Below are positions 1-5,901 of a DNA stretch of 7,234 nt, piece by piece. Made by a program: the position numbers and the translations under genes. Source of the DNA: Amylibacter sp. (lineage in GTDB: Bacteria; Pseudomonadota; Alphaproteobacteria; Rhodobacterales; Rhodobacteraceae); the NCBI GenBank assembly GCA_027083485.1, contig JALWOO010000193.1:1-7234 (forward strand), given 5' to 3'. The first letter of the stretch is position 1. Each line of letters opens with the position of its first letter. Below the pieces are notes generated by a model. The model was not told the DNA's origin. It saw only the letters and a list, made by a program, of their open reading frames with translations, and did no database searches.

Positions 1-42
1 GCTGTCATCGAATACCTGAAATCTCTGTCTGTTTCCAAGTAA
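1..42 (+). CDS. C-terminal end of a gene entering from the left, possibly a c-type cytochrome
   Basis: Frame 1 reads AVIEYLKSLSVSK and ends at TAA (40-42), just before a strong terminator, which supports a genuine gene 3' end. A final helix of the form (A/D)xIxYLKxLS is typical of the C-terminal helix of class I cytochromes c, so a small periplasmic cytochrome is a reasonable guess. Only 13 residues are visible and no heme-binding CXXCH lies inside the window, so the product name is an inference. The reading frame itself is fairly secure. Confidence 0.5.
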   Translation, partial: AVIEYLKSLSVSK

Positions 43-61
43 ACAAAACACAGTTTGACGC

Positions 62-91
62 AAACGGCATCCTTCGGGGTGCCGTTTTTTT
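62..91 (+). terminator. Rho-independent terminator after the left-edge gene
   Basis: A 9-bp stem (ACGGCATCC, 64-72, with GGGTGCCGT, 77-85, one G-U pair) closes a TTCG tetraloop at 73-76 and is followed by seven T residues (85-91). It sits 20 bases after the TAA at 40-42. It should insulate the downstream DUF302-type gene from the transcript entering at the left edge. Confidence 0.9.
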
Positions 92-112
92 GTCGCAGAC
101 CACATTTGTGAA

Positions 113-141
113 TTGATGTGCGGGAAGGGGCTGCGTAAAGT
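113..141 (+). promoter_or_regulatory. Candidate sigma-70-type promoter for the DUF302-type gene
   Basis: TTGATG (113-118) and TAAAGT (136-141) are separated by exactly 17 bases and lie between the upstream terminator and the ribosome binding site. Transcription would start near 148, giving a leader of about 20 bases. The match to consensus is moderate and the call rests only on spacing and position. Confidence 0.35.
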
Positions 142-152
142 TTGGCCACCAA

Positions 153-160
153 GAGGAGAG
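153..160 (+). promoter_or_regulatory. Ribosome binding site deciding the DUF302-type start
   Basis: GAGGAGAG is followed by 8 bases and then ATG at 169. It argues for the ATG start rather than the in-frame TTG at 142, which lies upstream of this site. Confidence 0.7.
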
Positions 161-168
161 CCAAACCG

Positions 169-594
169 ATGAAATCCCTGCTTATTGCCGCACTGTGCCT
201 GTTCGCCTTTCAAGCCCAGGCACAGGATGTTGTGGTTTACCCGTTTGATGGGGATTTCGAGGATGCCGCCTTCGCAGCCGAAAGCGCGATTGTCGGGCGG
301 GGATTGAATATCGAATATACTTCCCATGTGGGTGATATGCTAAACAGAACAGGGGCGGATGTTGGCAGCACCAAACAGATTTTTTCTGCCGCAAATATTT
401 ATCTGTTTTGTTCGGCTGTCGTGTCGCGTCATGTGATGGAAGCGGACCCGTTGAACATTGTGAATTGCCCCTATTCGGTGTTTGTTTTCGAAGATGAAAA
501 TGGCGTGAAAATTGGCCACCGCAACTATCCTGCCGGCCCGATGCAAGAGGTGCAAACCCTGCTTGATAATATCGTCAAAGAGGCGTTGGAGTAA
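169..594 (+). CDS. Exported DUF302-family protein of unknown function
   Basis: A 141-residue secreted protein. Residues 1-18 form a classic signal peptide (Lys2, hydrophobic core LLIAALCLFAF, AQA cleavage motif), so the mature protein should be periplasmic. The core, roughly residues 35-130, fits the DUF302 pattern: a predicted helix, then an IYLFCS strand (77-82), a Met...Pro segment (Met90, Pro94), and a PYSVFVFED strand (101-109). The mature part carries two cysteines (Cys81, Cys100) and His89, which could form a disulfide or bind a ligand; this is inference. The ATG at 169 is chosen because GAGGAGAG lies 8 bases upstream and because it places the signal peptide at the N-terminus. A TTG at 142 in the same frame would add nine residues and put the start upstream of that ribosome site. 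The upstream gene may be a cytochrome, so a periplasmic redox or sulfur role is conceivable but not shown. Confidence 0.8.
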   Translation: MKSLLIAALCLFAFQAQAQDVVVYPFDGDFEDAAFAAESAIVGRGLNIEYTSHVGDMLNRTGADVGSTKQIFSAANIYLFCSAVVSRHVMEADPLNIVNCPYSVFVFEDENGVKIGHRNYPAGPMQEVQTLLDNIVKEALE

Positions 595-1461
595 TCAGGC
601 TTTGCTGCGCGAAACCTGTACCGCAAAAATACCGGCCATCACCACCAATACCCCGAAAATATCCTGAAGGCTCAGGCGTTCGCCCAGAATGATTGCGGCA
701 ATACCGACACCCAGAAACGGGTTCAAAAAATGATAGGTCGAGGCCCGCGTCGCCCCGATCCGCCCGACCAGATTGAACCAGATAAGCGTGGCCACAAGGC
801 CGGGCACGATGATGGTATAGCTCAACGCCCCGATCAGGGAGGGTGTCCAGTGGATGGTTTGCTGCTCGAGCAACAGGGCCGGCAGGATCAACGCTGTGCC
901 GCCCACCAGCATTTGCAAGCCGACAACCATCAACAGATTGCCTTGCGAACTGGCCCCTTTGACCAACAGGGTTGCTGCTGCCAGAGACATCACGCCAATC
1001 AGACAATATCCGACTCCGAGCAAATCCATCCCGCCATTGAAACGGGAGGCCATAATGATGCCGACACCGACAAATCCGGCGATCAATCCGACCCAGCCCA
1101 ACAAGGGCAGCCTTTCCTTTAAAAACACAGCGCTGGCCAGCCCGACCAGAAGCGGCATGACGCTGGCAATAATGGCGGCCAAAGAGGCCTCGATCCGTTG
1201 CATCGCCATAAAGAACAGGCCCAGATACAGGGCGTTTTGGCAGATGCCGAAAACGATGACCGCGCGCCAGCCGCGTTTGTCCAGCCGGATACGCTGCCCC
1301 ATGGCAAAGGCGATGCCGATGGCAAGCAATCCGGCAATTAAAAACCGCAGGGAGGAAATGGTCAGCGGCGGGGCTTGCTGTACAATGATCCGTGCAGAGG
1401 TAAAGGCGCTGCTCCACATCAAGGCAAAGCCGGTCCCCATAATGATTGCGCGGATGTCCAT
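595..1461 (-). CDS. EamA/DMT-superfamily transporter
   Basis: A 288-residue polytopic inner-membrane protein with the expected ten hydrophobic segments, arranged as two homologous EamA repeats (about 5-138 and 148-283). The repeats are visible directly: MPLLVGLASAVFLKERL (102-118) mirrors NPFLGVGIAAIILGERL (247-263), each ending in the K/G-E-R signature before the last helix of its half. Family members export small metabolites, amino acids or drugs by proton or sodium exchange; the substrate cannot be read from this sequence. Length is normal. The start at 1461 gives the standard first helix (IIMGTGFALMWSSAF); a GGGGAA stretch upstream is only a weak ribosome site. The gene follows the HU gene on the same strand, with that gene's terminator in between. 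Its TGA stop touches the TAA of the convergent DUF302-type gene with no intervening base. Confidence 0.92.
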   Translation of the reverse strand: MDIRAIIMGTGFALMWSSAFTSARIIVQQAPPLTISSLRFLIAGLLAIGIAFAMGQRIRLDKRGWRAVIVFGICQNALYLGLFFMAMQRIEASLAAIIASVMPLLVGLASAVFLKERLPLLGWVGLIAGFVGVGIIMASRFNGGMDLLGVGYCLIGVMSLAAATLLVKGASSQGNLLMVVGLQMLVGGTALILPALLLEQQTIHWTPSLIGALSYTIIVPGLVATLIWFNLVGRIGATRASTYHFLNPFLGVGIAAIILGERLSLQDIFGVLVVMAGIFAVQVSRSKA

Positions 1462-1476
1462 GCCTGTTCCCCAATG

Positions 1477-1502
1477 AAAAAGGCCGCGTATTGCGGCCTT
1501 TT
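1477..1502 (-). terminator. Rho-independent terminator of the HU gene
   Basis: A perfect 10-bp stem (AAAAGGCCGC, 1478-1487, with GCGGCCTTTT, 1493-1502) encloses a 5-base loop. Read on the minus strand it ends in five U residues and lies 25 bases after the HU stop codon. Because the arms are A-rich and T-rich it could also act on plus-strand transcripts. It ends only 15 bases before the EamA start codon. Confidence 0.88.
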
Positions 1503-1527
1503 CACTATTCAGAGATTTGAAACCGGA

Positions 1528-1818
1528 TCAAGCGTTGATCACATCTTTCAGGGCTTTGGCGATGGTTACTTTGGCCACGCGGTCAGCCGGCTTTTGCATC
1601 TGTTCTCCTGTGGCAGGGTTGCGCACCATGCGTTCCGGGCGGGCGCGGCAGGCGAATTTGCCAAGGCCGGGCAGTGTTACAGCGCCACCGGCGGCGACTT
1701 CTTTGGTGACAATGTCGGTTACGGCTGCCAGAAAATCATTTGCTGTTTTTTTGTCTGAACCGGTTGCTTCGGCCAGTGCCGCAACCAGTTGTGTTTTTGT
1801 CATAGGTTTCTGAGTCAT
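1528..1818 (-). CDS. hup: HU-family nucleoid-associated DNA-binding protein
   Basis: A 96-residue histone-like protein of the HU/IHF superfamily, which binds and bends DNA as a dimer and compacts the nucleoid. The sequence shows the N-terminal helical dimerisation part (TKTQLVAALAEATG, 7-20), the turn and strand VTLPGLGKF (47-55), and the DNA-inserting beta arm with RNPATGE (66-72). Pro68 is the residue expected to intercalate. The closing helix is AKALKDVI (87-94). The arm and lack of family-specific IHF features favour HU, but IHF cannot be fully excluded from one chain. The ATG at 1818 is chosen because AAGGAG (1825-1830, minus) lies 6 bases upstream; the same frame runs open to 1869 but those 17 codons do not resemble the family. 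Its own promoter and terminator flank it, so it is probably monocistronic and highly expressed. Confidence 0.95.
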   Translation of the reverse strand: MTQKPMTKTQLVAALAEATGSDKKTANDFLAAVTDIVTKEVAAGGAVTLPGLGKFACRARPERMVRNPATGEQMQKPADRVAKVTIAKALKDVINA

Positions 1819-1867
1819 TAACTGCTCCTTGGTGTTTCGTAACGATCCCTCGCGGGTGTCCGACCGC

Positions 1868-1896
1868 ATTTAACAAGATATTGAGGGGGGACACAA
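1868..1896 (-). promoter_or_regulatory. Candidate promoter of the HU gene
   Basis: On the minus strand TTGTGT (1891-1896) and TTAAAT (1868-1873) are separated by 17 bases, a good sigma-70-type arrangement. Transcription would begin near 1861 and give a leader of about 42 bases ending in the AAGGAG ribosome site. Phased T-tracts lie upstream at 1932-1959. Confidence 0.45.
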
Positions 1897-1931
1897 TCAG
1901 CGAAACATGATTAAATCCCTCATATCAGGCG

Positions 1932-1959
1932 TTTTTTAGCCCATTTTTCATGGTTTTTT
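1932..1959. other. Three phased T/A-tracts, possible intrinsic DNA bend
   Basis: T runs at 1932-1937, 1944-1948 and 1954-1959 have centres about 11 bases apart, which is close to one helical turn and is the known condition for additive static curvature. They lie between the amn stop codon and the HU promoter, roughly 70-100 bases upstream of the inferred HU transcription start. A regulatory role is inferred from position only. Confidence 0.4.
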
Positions 1960-1962
1960 GAT

Positions 1963-3450
1963 CTAAAGGAATGCGGTCTCGTCAAAGCTGCGCAATTTGC
2001 GCGAATGCAGTCGTTCCAGTGGCATTTCGGCGAGGTGCTCCATGGCGCGAATCCCGATCATCAAATGGCGTGAAACCTGTGTCTGATAGAAATCGGACGC
2101 CATCCCGGGCAGTTTCAATTCCCCGTGCAGGGGTTTGTCGGACACGCAAAGCAATGTGCCATAAGGCACGCGAAAACGAAAACCGTTGGCGGCGATGGTG
2201 GCGCTTTCCATATCAAGCGCAATGGCGCGGGACTGGGACAGGCGTTGCACGGGGCCGGATTGTTCGCGCAGCTCCCAGTTCCGGTTGTCAATCGTGGCAA
2301 CCGTGCCGGTGCGCATCACCCGTTTCAGTTCATACCCCGTCAGGCCGGTGACTTCTTCTACTGCCTGTTCCAGCGCGATCTGGATTTCTGCCAGAGGCGG
2401 CACGGGAATCCAGACCGGCAAATCCGCATCCAGCACGTGATCTTCGCGAACGTAAGCATGGGCCAGCACAAAATCGCCAAGGCTCTGGCTGTTGCGCAAT
2501 CCGGCGCAATGGCCCAGCATCAGCCAGGCATGGGGGCGCAGAACGGCAATATGGTCGGTGGCGGTTTTGGCGTTGGAGGGGCCGACCCCGATGTTCACCA
2601 TGGTAATGCCCGATCCATCCGCTTTGGTCAGGTGATAGGCGGGCATTTGCGGCGTTTTGTGCGGGGCGTCAATATTCGTGGTGCCATCGGTTGTGATGAC
2701 ATTGCCGGGCGTTACAAAGGCCTCATAGTCGCCTTCACCCTTGGCCAGCTGTTCCTGACCAAACCGGATGAATTCATCAATGTAGAACTGATAGTTGGTA
2801 AACAGCACGTGATTCTGGAAATACTCGGGCTTCGTCGCCGTGTAATGGGACAGGCGCGCAAGGGAATAATCCACCCGTTGCGCGGTAAACGGGGCCAGCG
2901 GACGGGTGCCGTCCTCGCTGTCTTCCACATCGCCATTGGCAATATCGTCATTGGTAGTTTTCAGGTCCGGCACGTCGAAAATATCGCGCAGGGGCCGCTC
3001 CAGAACCTGAGCATCGGCACCGGACAGGGTATAGCCATCGCCCAAGGCAAAATGCAGCGGGATGGGGACATCGGAAACCCCGACCGAAACCGGTACTTTG
3101 TGGTTTTCCAGCAAAAGCCCGATTTGTTGCAGTAGATAGCCCTCGAACAGGTCGGGCCGTGTCAGCGTGGTGGCATAGGTGCCCGGCTCCGGCACATGGC
3201 CGAAGGACAATCGGGTATCGATGTGGGAAAAGGTCGATGTGGTGATCGACAGCATGGGATAAAAGGCGCGGTAATGGCCTTCCGGTTTGTTGCCCTGCTG
3301 ATAATGGGTAAAGCGTCTACGCAGGAAATCCGTGGATTCCGTGTAAATTTTCTGGATCGCGGCGACGGCCTCGGCAGCATCATAAAAAATCTGGGTCGGC
3401 GTCGGGCGTGGTGTCACAAGCCGCTGCAAAATCGGGGCGGGCCTTAGCAT
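1963..3450 (-). CDS. amn: AMP nucleosidase
   Basis: A 495-residue cytoplasmic enzyme that hydrolyses AMP to adenine and ribose 5-phosphate, a step in adenylate balance and purine salvage. It aligns by eye along nearly its whole length with E. coli Amn (484 residues). The N-terminal regulatory domain covers about 20-190 with YATTLTRPDLF (92-102). The nucleoside-phosphorylase-like catalytic domain has FTNYQFYIDEFIRFG (217-231), phosphate-site NIGVGPSNAKT (286-296), MLGHCAGLR (311-319), ribose-site DMESATIA (413-420) and SDKPLHGELKLPG (437-449). Asp438 matches the catalytic Asp428 of E. coli, and HSRKLRSF is the usual C-terminus. The ATG at 3450 is preferred because GAGGT lies 6 bases upstream; an in-frame GTG at 3486 and ATG at 3468 lack a ribosome site and would add residues beyond the family's start. 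It lies 117 bases downstream of the MmgE/PrpD gene on the same strand. No terminator is visible after it. Confidence 0.96.
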   Translation of the reverse strand: MLRPAPILQRLVTPRPTPTQIFYDAAEAVAAIQKIYTESTDFLRRRFTHYQQGNKPEGHYRAFYPMLSITTSTFSHIDTRLSFGHVPEPGTYATTLTRPDLFEGYLLQQIGLLLENHKVPVSVGVSDVPIPLHFALGDGYTLSGADAQVLERPLRDIFDVPDLKTTNDDIANGDVEDSEDGTRPLAPFTAQRVDYSLARLSHYTATKPEYFQNHVLFTNYQFYIDEFIRFGQEQLAKGEGDYEAFVTPGNVITTDGTTNIDAPHKTPQMPAYHLTKADGSGITMVNIGVGPSNAKTATDHIAVLRPHAWLMLGHCAGLRNSQSLGDFVLAHAYVREDHVLDADLPVWIPVPPLAEIQIALEQAVEEVTGLTGYELKRVMRTGTVATIDNRNWELREQSGPVQRLSQSRAIALDMESATIAANGFRFRVPYGTLLCVSDKPLHGELKLPGMASDFYQTQVSRHLMIGIRAMEHLAEMPLERLHSRKLRSFDETAFL

Positions 3451-3456
3451 GGGCGC

Positions 3457-3461
3457 ACCTC
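3457..3461 (-). promoter_or_regulatory. Ribosome binding site deciding the amn start
   Basis: On the minus strand GAGGT is followed by 6 bases and the ATG at 3450. Neither the upstream ATG at 3468 nor the GTG at 3486 has a comparable purine-rich site. Confidence 0.55.
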
Positions 3462-3567
3462 GCGACATGGGGCGGGCGTGTTGCACGGCGAGAAATTTCG
3501 GGGCGATGGGCTGGTTTTTGTTATTTTTATTTGCATAGCAGACTATTTCATAAAGCGGCCAAAAGGA

Positions 3568-4896
3568 TCAAGCCCTAATTTTAGCTGCTGTTTGTAACAG
3601 TTTTGTAAGGTCTTTTGCCTGCGCAAGAGCGGTGATTTCCTGCCAGATTTCTTGCGCCTGATCTTGCCCGAGCAGGGTTTCAGCCTTTGCCAAAACCCGC
3701 ATTTCGCGCTGTTTTACGGGTTGCGGGGTGGCCAGATCAAGCTGCATTTCAAGCGGGGGGCTGTTGTGAAAAACAAGCGTGACACGGGCCGCCGTATCCG
3801 ACAATTCCGCGTTCCCCGTGACGGTGGTTTTGTCGCGCAATGCGGTGATTTCAGCGCTCTTGCACAGGTGATCCGTAAAACTGCCCAAAGCGCCGGTATC
3901 AATTCCCGACAGGGCCATCGCCGCGGTTTGGCGATAGCTGAATTTTGCCTCAAGTCCGGTTTTGGGATCCGGCTTGTTGCAAACCTTTAACCAGCGCGGG
4001 TTGGTTTGAATGTCGATTGTTTTCAACAGATTGGGGTCTGGATTATGCGCTTCAATCAACAGGGTCAGGGCCTCCAGCATGGCATGCAGGCCATGGCAGC
4101 AGGCATGATATTTGTGGTGGACCTGTTCCAGAACGAAATGCGTGCCAAGCCCCTTCAGAACGGTTTCAAGCGGCGGCATTTCGGCGGCGTGGCTTTGGGC
4201 AAAGCTCAGCAGCGCATCCGGATTGGACGTAAACCCCAGCGCCGCCAATTGGGCGGATTCGACCCCGTTAGCCGCCGCCATGCCGGCGTTGAAAGGTTTG
4301 CCCATGGTGCCGAATTGCGCCTTTAATCCGCAAGCCCGCGTCGCGGCCAGTCCCATCGCCTGACCTGTTTCATGTGCCGTTAACCCTGACAGGCGGCTTG
4401 CTGCCAATGTGGCCCCGAATGTGCCGGCGGTGGCGGTCATGTGAAATCCGGCCTCATAGTGGCTGCGCCCGAACCAGTGGCCTATCCGGCAAGAGGATTC
4501 GTAGCCGGTGAGTGCCGCAACCAGGAATTCAGCCCCGGTTGCGCCCTGCTGCTCTGCCATTGCCAATGCCGCAGGAAAGATCGTCACGCTCGGGTGGCCG
4601 ATGTGCAGGAAATGGGTGTCGTCATAATCCAGCGCATGCGCCGTGGTGCCATTGGCCAGCGCTGTGGCACGGGCCGGCAGGCGGGTGGTTTGCCCGACAA
4701 CCGTTGCCTGTGGCGCGCCTGCCTCTTGCGTGACCATTTGACGAATAATGCGGCTGGCCGGTTCCTGCGCGCCGGCGATGGCCACGGCAAACCAGTCAAG
4801 CAGGGACAGCCTTAAAATATGCAGCGCGGATTGCGGCACATCCGGCAAGGCGGTGTTCAGGCTGAAATCGATCAGTTCAGGGAGCGGGGTTTTCAT
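3568..4896 (-). CDS. MmgE/PrpD-family protein (2-methylcitrate dehydratase-like)
   Basis: A 442-residue cytoplasmic protein of the MmgE/PrpD family, which includes 2-methylcitrate dehydratase, cis-aconitate decarboxylase and iminodisuccinate epimerase. Family signatures are clear: the helical N-terminal domain with LSLLDWFAVAIAGA (30-43), the active-site segment AHALDYDDTH (86-95) followed by HIGHPS (98-103), GYESSCRIG (131-139), the GTMGKPFNAGMAAANGV loop (196-212) and KYHACCHGLHA (262-272) opening the C-terminal lid domain. Length is normal. The substrate is not readable: no propionate-cycle genes (prpB, prpC, acnD) are nearby, so a true PrpD role is unsupported. The ATG at 4896 is chosen because AAAGGT (4903-4908, minus) lies 6 bases upstream; an in-frame ATG at 4974 lacks a ribosome site and would add a cysteine-rich stretch absent from the family. 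It starts a leftward unit with amn downstream and diverges from the membrane-protein gene at 5095. Confidence 0.9.
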   Translation of the reverse strand: MKTPLPELIDFSLNTALPDVPQSALHILRLSLLDWFAVAIAGAQEPASRIIRQMVTQEAGAPQATVVGQTTRLPARATALANGTTAHALDYDDTHFLHIGHPSVTIFPAALAMAEQQGATGAEFLVAALTGYESSCRIGHWFGRSHYEAGFHMTATAGTFGATLAASRLSGLTAHETGQAMGLAATRACGLKAQFGTMGKPFNAGMAAANGVESAQLAALGFTSNPDALLSFAQSHAAEMPPLETVLKGLGTHFVLEQVHHKYHACCHGLHAMLEALTLLIEAHNPDPNLLKTIDIQTNPRWLKVCNKPDPKTGLEAKFSYRQTAAMALSGIDTGALGSFTDHLCKSAEITALRDKTTVTGNAELSDTAARVTLVFHNSPPLEMQLDLATPQPVKQREMRVLAKAETLLGQDQAQEIWQEITALAQAKDLTKLLQTAAKIRA

Positions 4897-4902
4897 GGCG
4901 TG

Positions 4903-4908
4903 ACCTTT
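4903..4908 (-). promoter_or_regulatory. Ribosome binding site deciding the MmgE/PrpD start
   Basis: On the minus strand AAAGGT is followed by 6 bases and the ATG at 4896. No such site precedes the alternative in-frame ATG at 4974. Confidence 0.55.
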
Positions 4909-4972
4909 GTTTGCCCCGCATTGATAGGACGCATGGCAGGATTTGCAACAGGTCTGAAAAAAAAGGAGGCGC

Positions 4973-4991
4973 ATTTCACGCTTCGTGAAAT
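4973..4991. promoter_or_regulatory. Perfect inverted repeat in the divergent spacer, candidate operator
   Basis: ATTTCACG (4973-4980) and CGTGAAAT (4984-4991) are exact reverse complements separated by CTT. The site lies between the MmgE/PrpD gene (start 4896) and the membrane-protein gene (start 5095), in DNA that appears non-coding. No T-tract follows on either strand, so it does not look like a terminator; the size and symmetry fit a dimeric repressor or activator. The regulator is unknown and no regulator gene is in the window. Confidence 0.45.
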
Positions 4992-5094
4992 ACCTTTCGC
5001 GCAGAAGGGCCGGTTTTGGCGCATTCCCGGTTTCGCATGGTAAAGAGGGCTGTTTGAAAAGGGGCGCGAAATTAACTTAGTAAGGGATGAAAAT

Positions 5095-5568
5095 ATGACT
5101 GGTTGGGAAATGATTGTATCACGGGTTCCGGTTTGGGTCTGGCCTTTATTGGTGTTGCTGGTTGTTCTGGGACTCAGGGCGACGCACCGGCGGGAAACCA
5201 TGGTTTTGCCGGTGTACCTCATGCCCTTGTTGGGAATGCTGTCAATCAACGCGGTGAACAGGTTTCAAGGTGGTGCGGTGCTTTGGGGTGTGTTTGCTGT
5301 GGCCTATCTGTCGGGAATTGGCATTGGTTTGTGGTTTCAGCGCAGGGTGGTGTTGGGGAAATCCGGTACCCGCGTTACGCTGCGCGGAGAGTGGTTGACT
5401 TTTGGCCTTATGATGACAGTATTCTGGATGAATTTTGCCGGTGGCGTAATGCGGGCCGTAGCACCGGCAATTTATGGCGGTTTGGGGTTTCAGACCGGAT
5501 TTACAATCATAGCAGGGGTTGCCGCCGGAATATTTCTGGGCCGTGCCGTGCGTGTCTTTCGGGCTTGA
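5095..5568 (+). CDS. Small multi-spanning membrane protein, function unknown
   Basis: A 157-residue hydrophobic protein with about five membrane segments: roughly 12-28 (VWVWPLLVLLVVLGL), 36-54, 60-82, 100-120 and 132-150. Positively charged loops fall at 28-34 (RATHRRE) and 83-98, and the C-terminus ends in RAVRVFRA, consistent with cytoplasmic faces there. The opening PVWVWPLLVLLVVLGLRATH resembles the small membrane proteins grouped as DUF6622, but that is from memory and unverified. No catalytic motif is seen. The start at 5095 is supported by AAGGGA (5082-5087) 7 bases upstream. It stands alone on the plus strand: divergent from the MmgE/PrpD gene and 120 bases before rpmI, which has its own promoter. 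No terminator follows it. A frame shifted by +2 is also open over most of this stretch but lacks protein-like character. Confidence 0.75.
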   Translation: MTGWEMIVSRVPVWVWPLLVLLVVLGLRATHRRETMVLPVYLMPLLGMLSINAVNRFQGGAVLWGVFAVAYLSGIGIGLWFQRRVVLGKSGTRVTLRGEWLTFGLMMTVFWMNFAGGVMRAVAPAIYGGLGFQTGFTIIAGVAAGIFLGRAVRVFRA

Positions 5569-5585
5569 TACGCATGCTTTAGCGC

Positions 5586-5614
5586 TTGCAATTCCCCCGA
5601 CTCCCCCCTAAAAG
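5586..5614 (+). promoter_or_regulatory. Candidate promoter of the rpmI-rplT operon
   Basis: TTGCAA (5586-5591, preceded by C as in alphaproteobacterial -35 boxes) and TAAAAG (5609-5614) are separated by 17 C-rich bases. Transcription would start near 5621, leaving a leader of about 68 bases. The leader contains a small hairpin (5634-5647, 5-bp stem with one G-U pair and a GAAG loop). Confidence 0.5.
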
Positions 5615-5688
5615 CCAATTTCCACCGCGCGTCCGGCCGAAGGGCTGCCGAGTCGCGTTTGTTTGACCTCTGGTAGATGGAGATTGAA

Positions 5689-5889
5689 ATGCCCAAGATG
5701 AAGACCAAATCAAGCGCGAAAAAGCGCTTCAAAGTGACGGCAACCGGCCGCGTTATGGCGGCTCAGGCTGGTAAACGCCACGGTATGATCAAGCGCAGCA
5801 ACAAATTCCTGCGCAATGCTCGCGGCACCACAACCTTGTGTGCAGCCGACGAGAAGATCGTTAAATCATACATGCCCTACGCGCGTTAA
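5689..5889 (+). CDS. rpmI: 50S ribosomal protein L35
   Basis: A 66-residue basic protein of the large ribosomal subunit. The sequence is diagnostic: the N-terminus [14 protein letters not shown], then KVTATGRV, the lysine/arginine-rich [19 protein letters not shown] region, and a C-terminal KSYMPYAR. Length is normal for L35. The ATG at 5689 is chosen because GGAG (5679-5682) lies 6 bases upstream and because L35 proteins begin MPKMKT; an in-frame start at 5677 would add MEIE. It is the first gene of a two-gene operon with rplT, 12 bases downstream. In many bacteria infC precedes rpmI; here a membrane-protein gene and a separate promoter do. Confidence 0.98.
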   Translation: MPKMKTKSSAKKRFKVTATGRVMAAQAGKRHGMIKRSNKFLRNARGTTTLCAADEKIVKSYMPYAR

Positions 5890-5901
5890 GGAGATCGTCA
5901 C

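Noticed and set aside
575..1474. Open minus-strand frame of 299 codons overlapping the EamA gene in another frame
   Set aside because: It is rich in Arg, Gly, His and Cys with no membrane pattern, while the overlapping 595-1461 frame matches the EamA family along its full length.
854..1477. Plus-strand open frame of 207 codons antisense to the EamA gene
   Set aside because: Shadow of the transporter: no ribosome binding site, low-complexity composition, no family resemblance.
1940..1960. CCAT-TTTTC-ATGG hairpin followed by T6 as a plus-strand terminator
   Set aside because: The stem is only 4 bp and no plus-strand gene ends here; on the minus strand, where amn ends, it lacks a U-tract.
2125..3135. 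Open plus-strand frame of 336 codons antisense to amn
   Set aside because: It lies wholly opposite a full-length, family-matching AMP nucleosidase, has no ribosome site, and its Arg/Gly/His/Gln-rich composition is typical of a frame shadow.
4921..4947. TTGCAA and TATCAA boxes on the minus strand as a promoter for the MmgE/PrpD gene
   Set aside because: The spacing is only 15 bases, too short for a convincing sigma-70 promoter.
4897..4974. N-terminal extension of the MmgE/PrpD protein with a cysteine-rich stretch
   Set aside because: No ribosome site precedes the ATG at 4974, the stretch is not part of the family, it would absorb the inverted repeat region, and a good ribosome site precedes the ATG at 4896.
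5060..5082. TTGAAA with a TTAGTA box 17 bases on, as a promoter for the membrane-protein gene
   Set aside because: The -10 box would overlap the ribosome binding site and place the transcript start only a few bases before the ATG, which does not fit the AAGGGA site being used.
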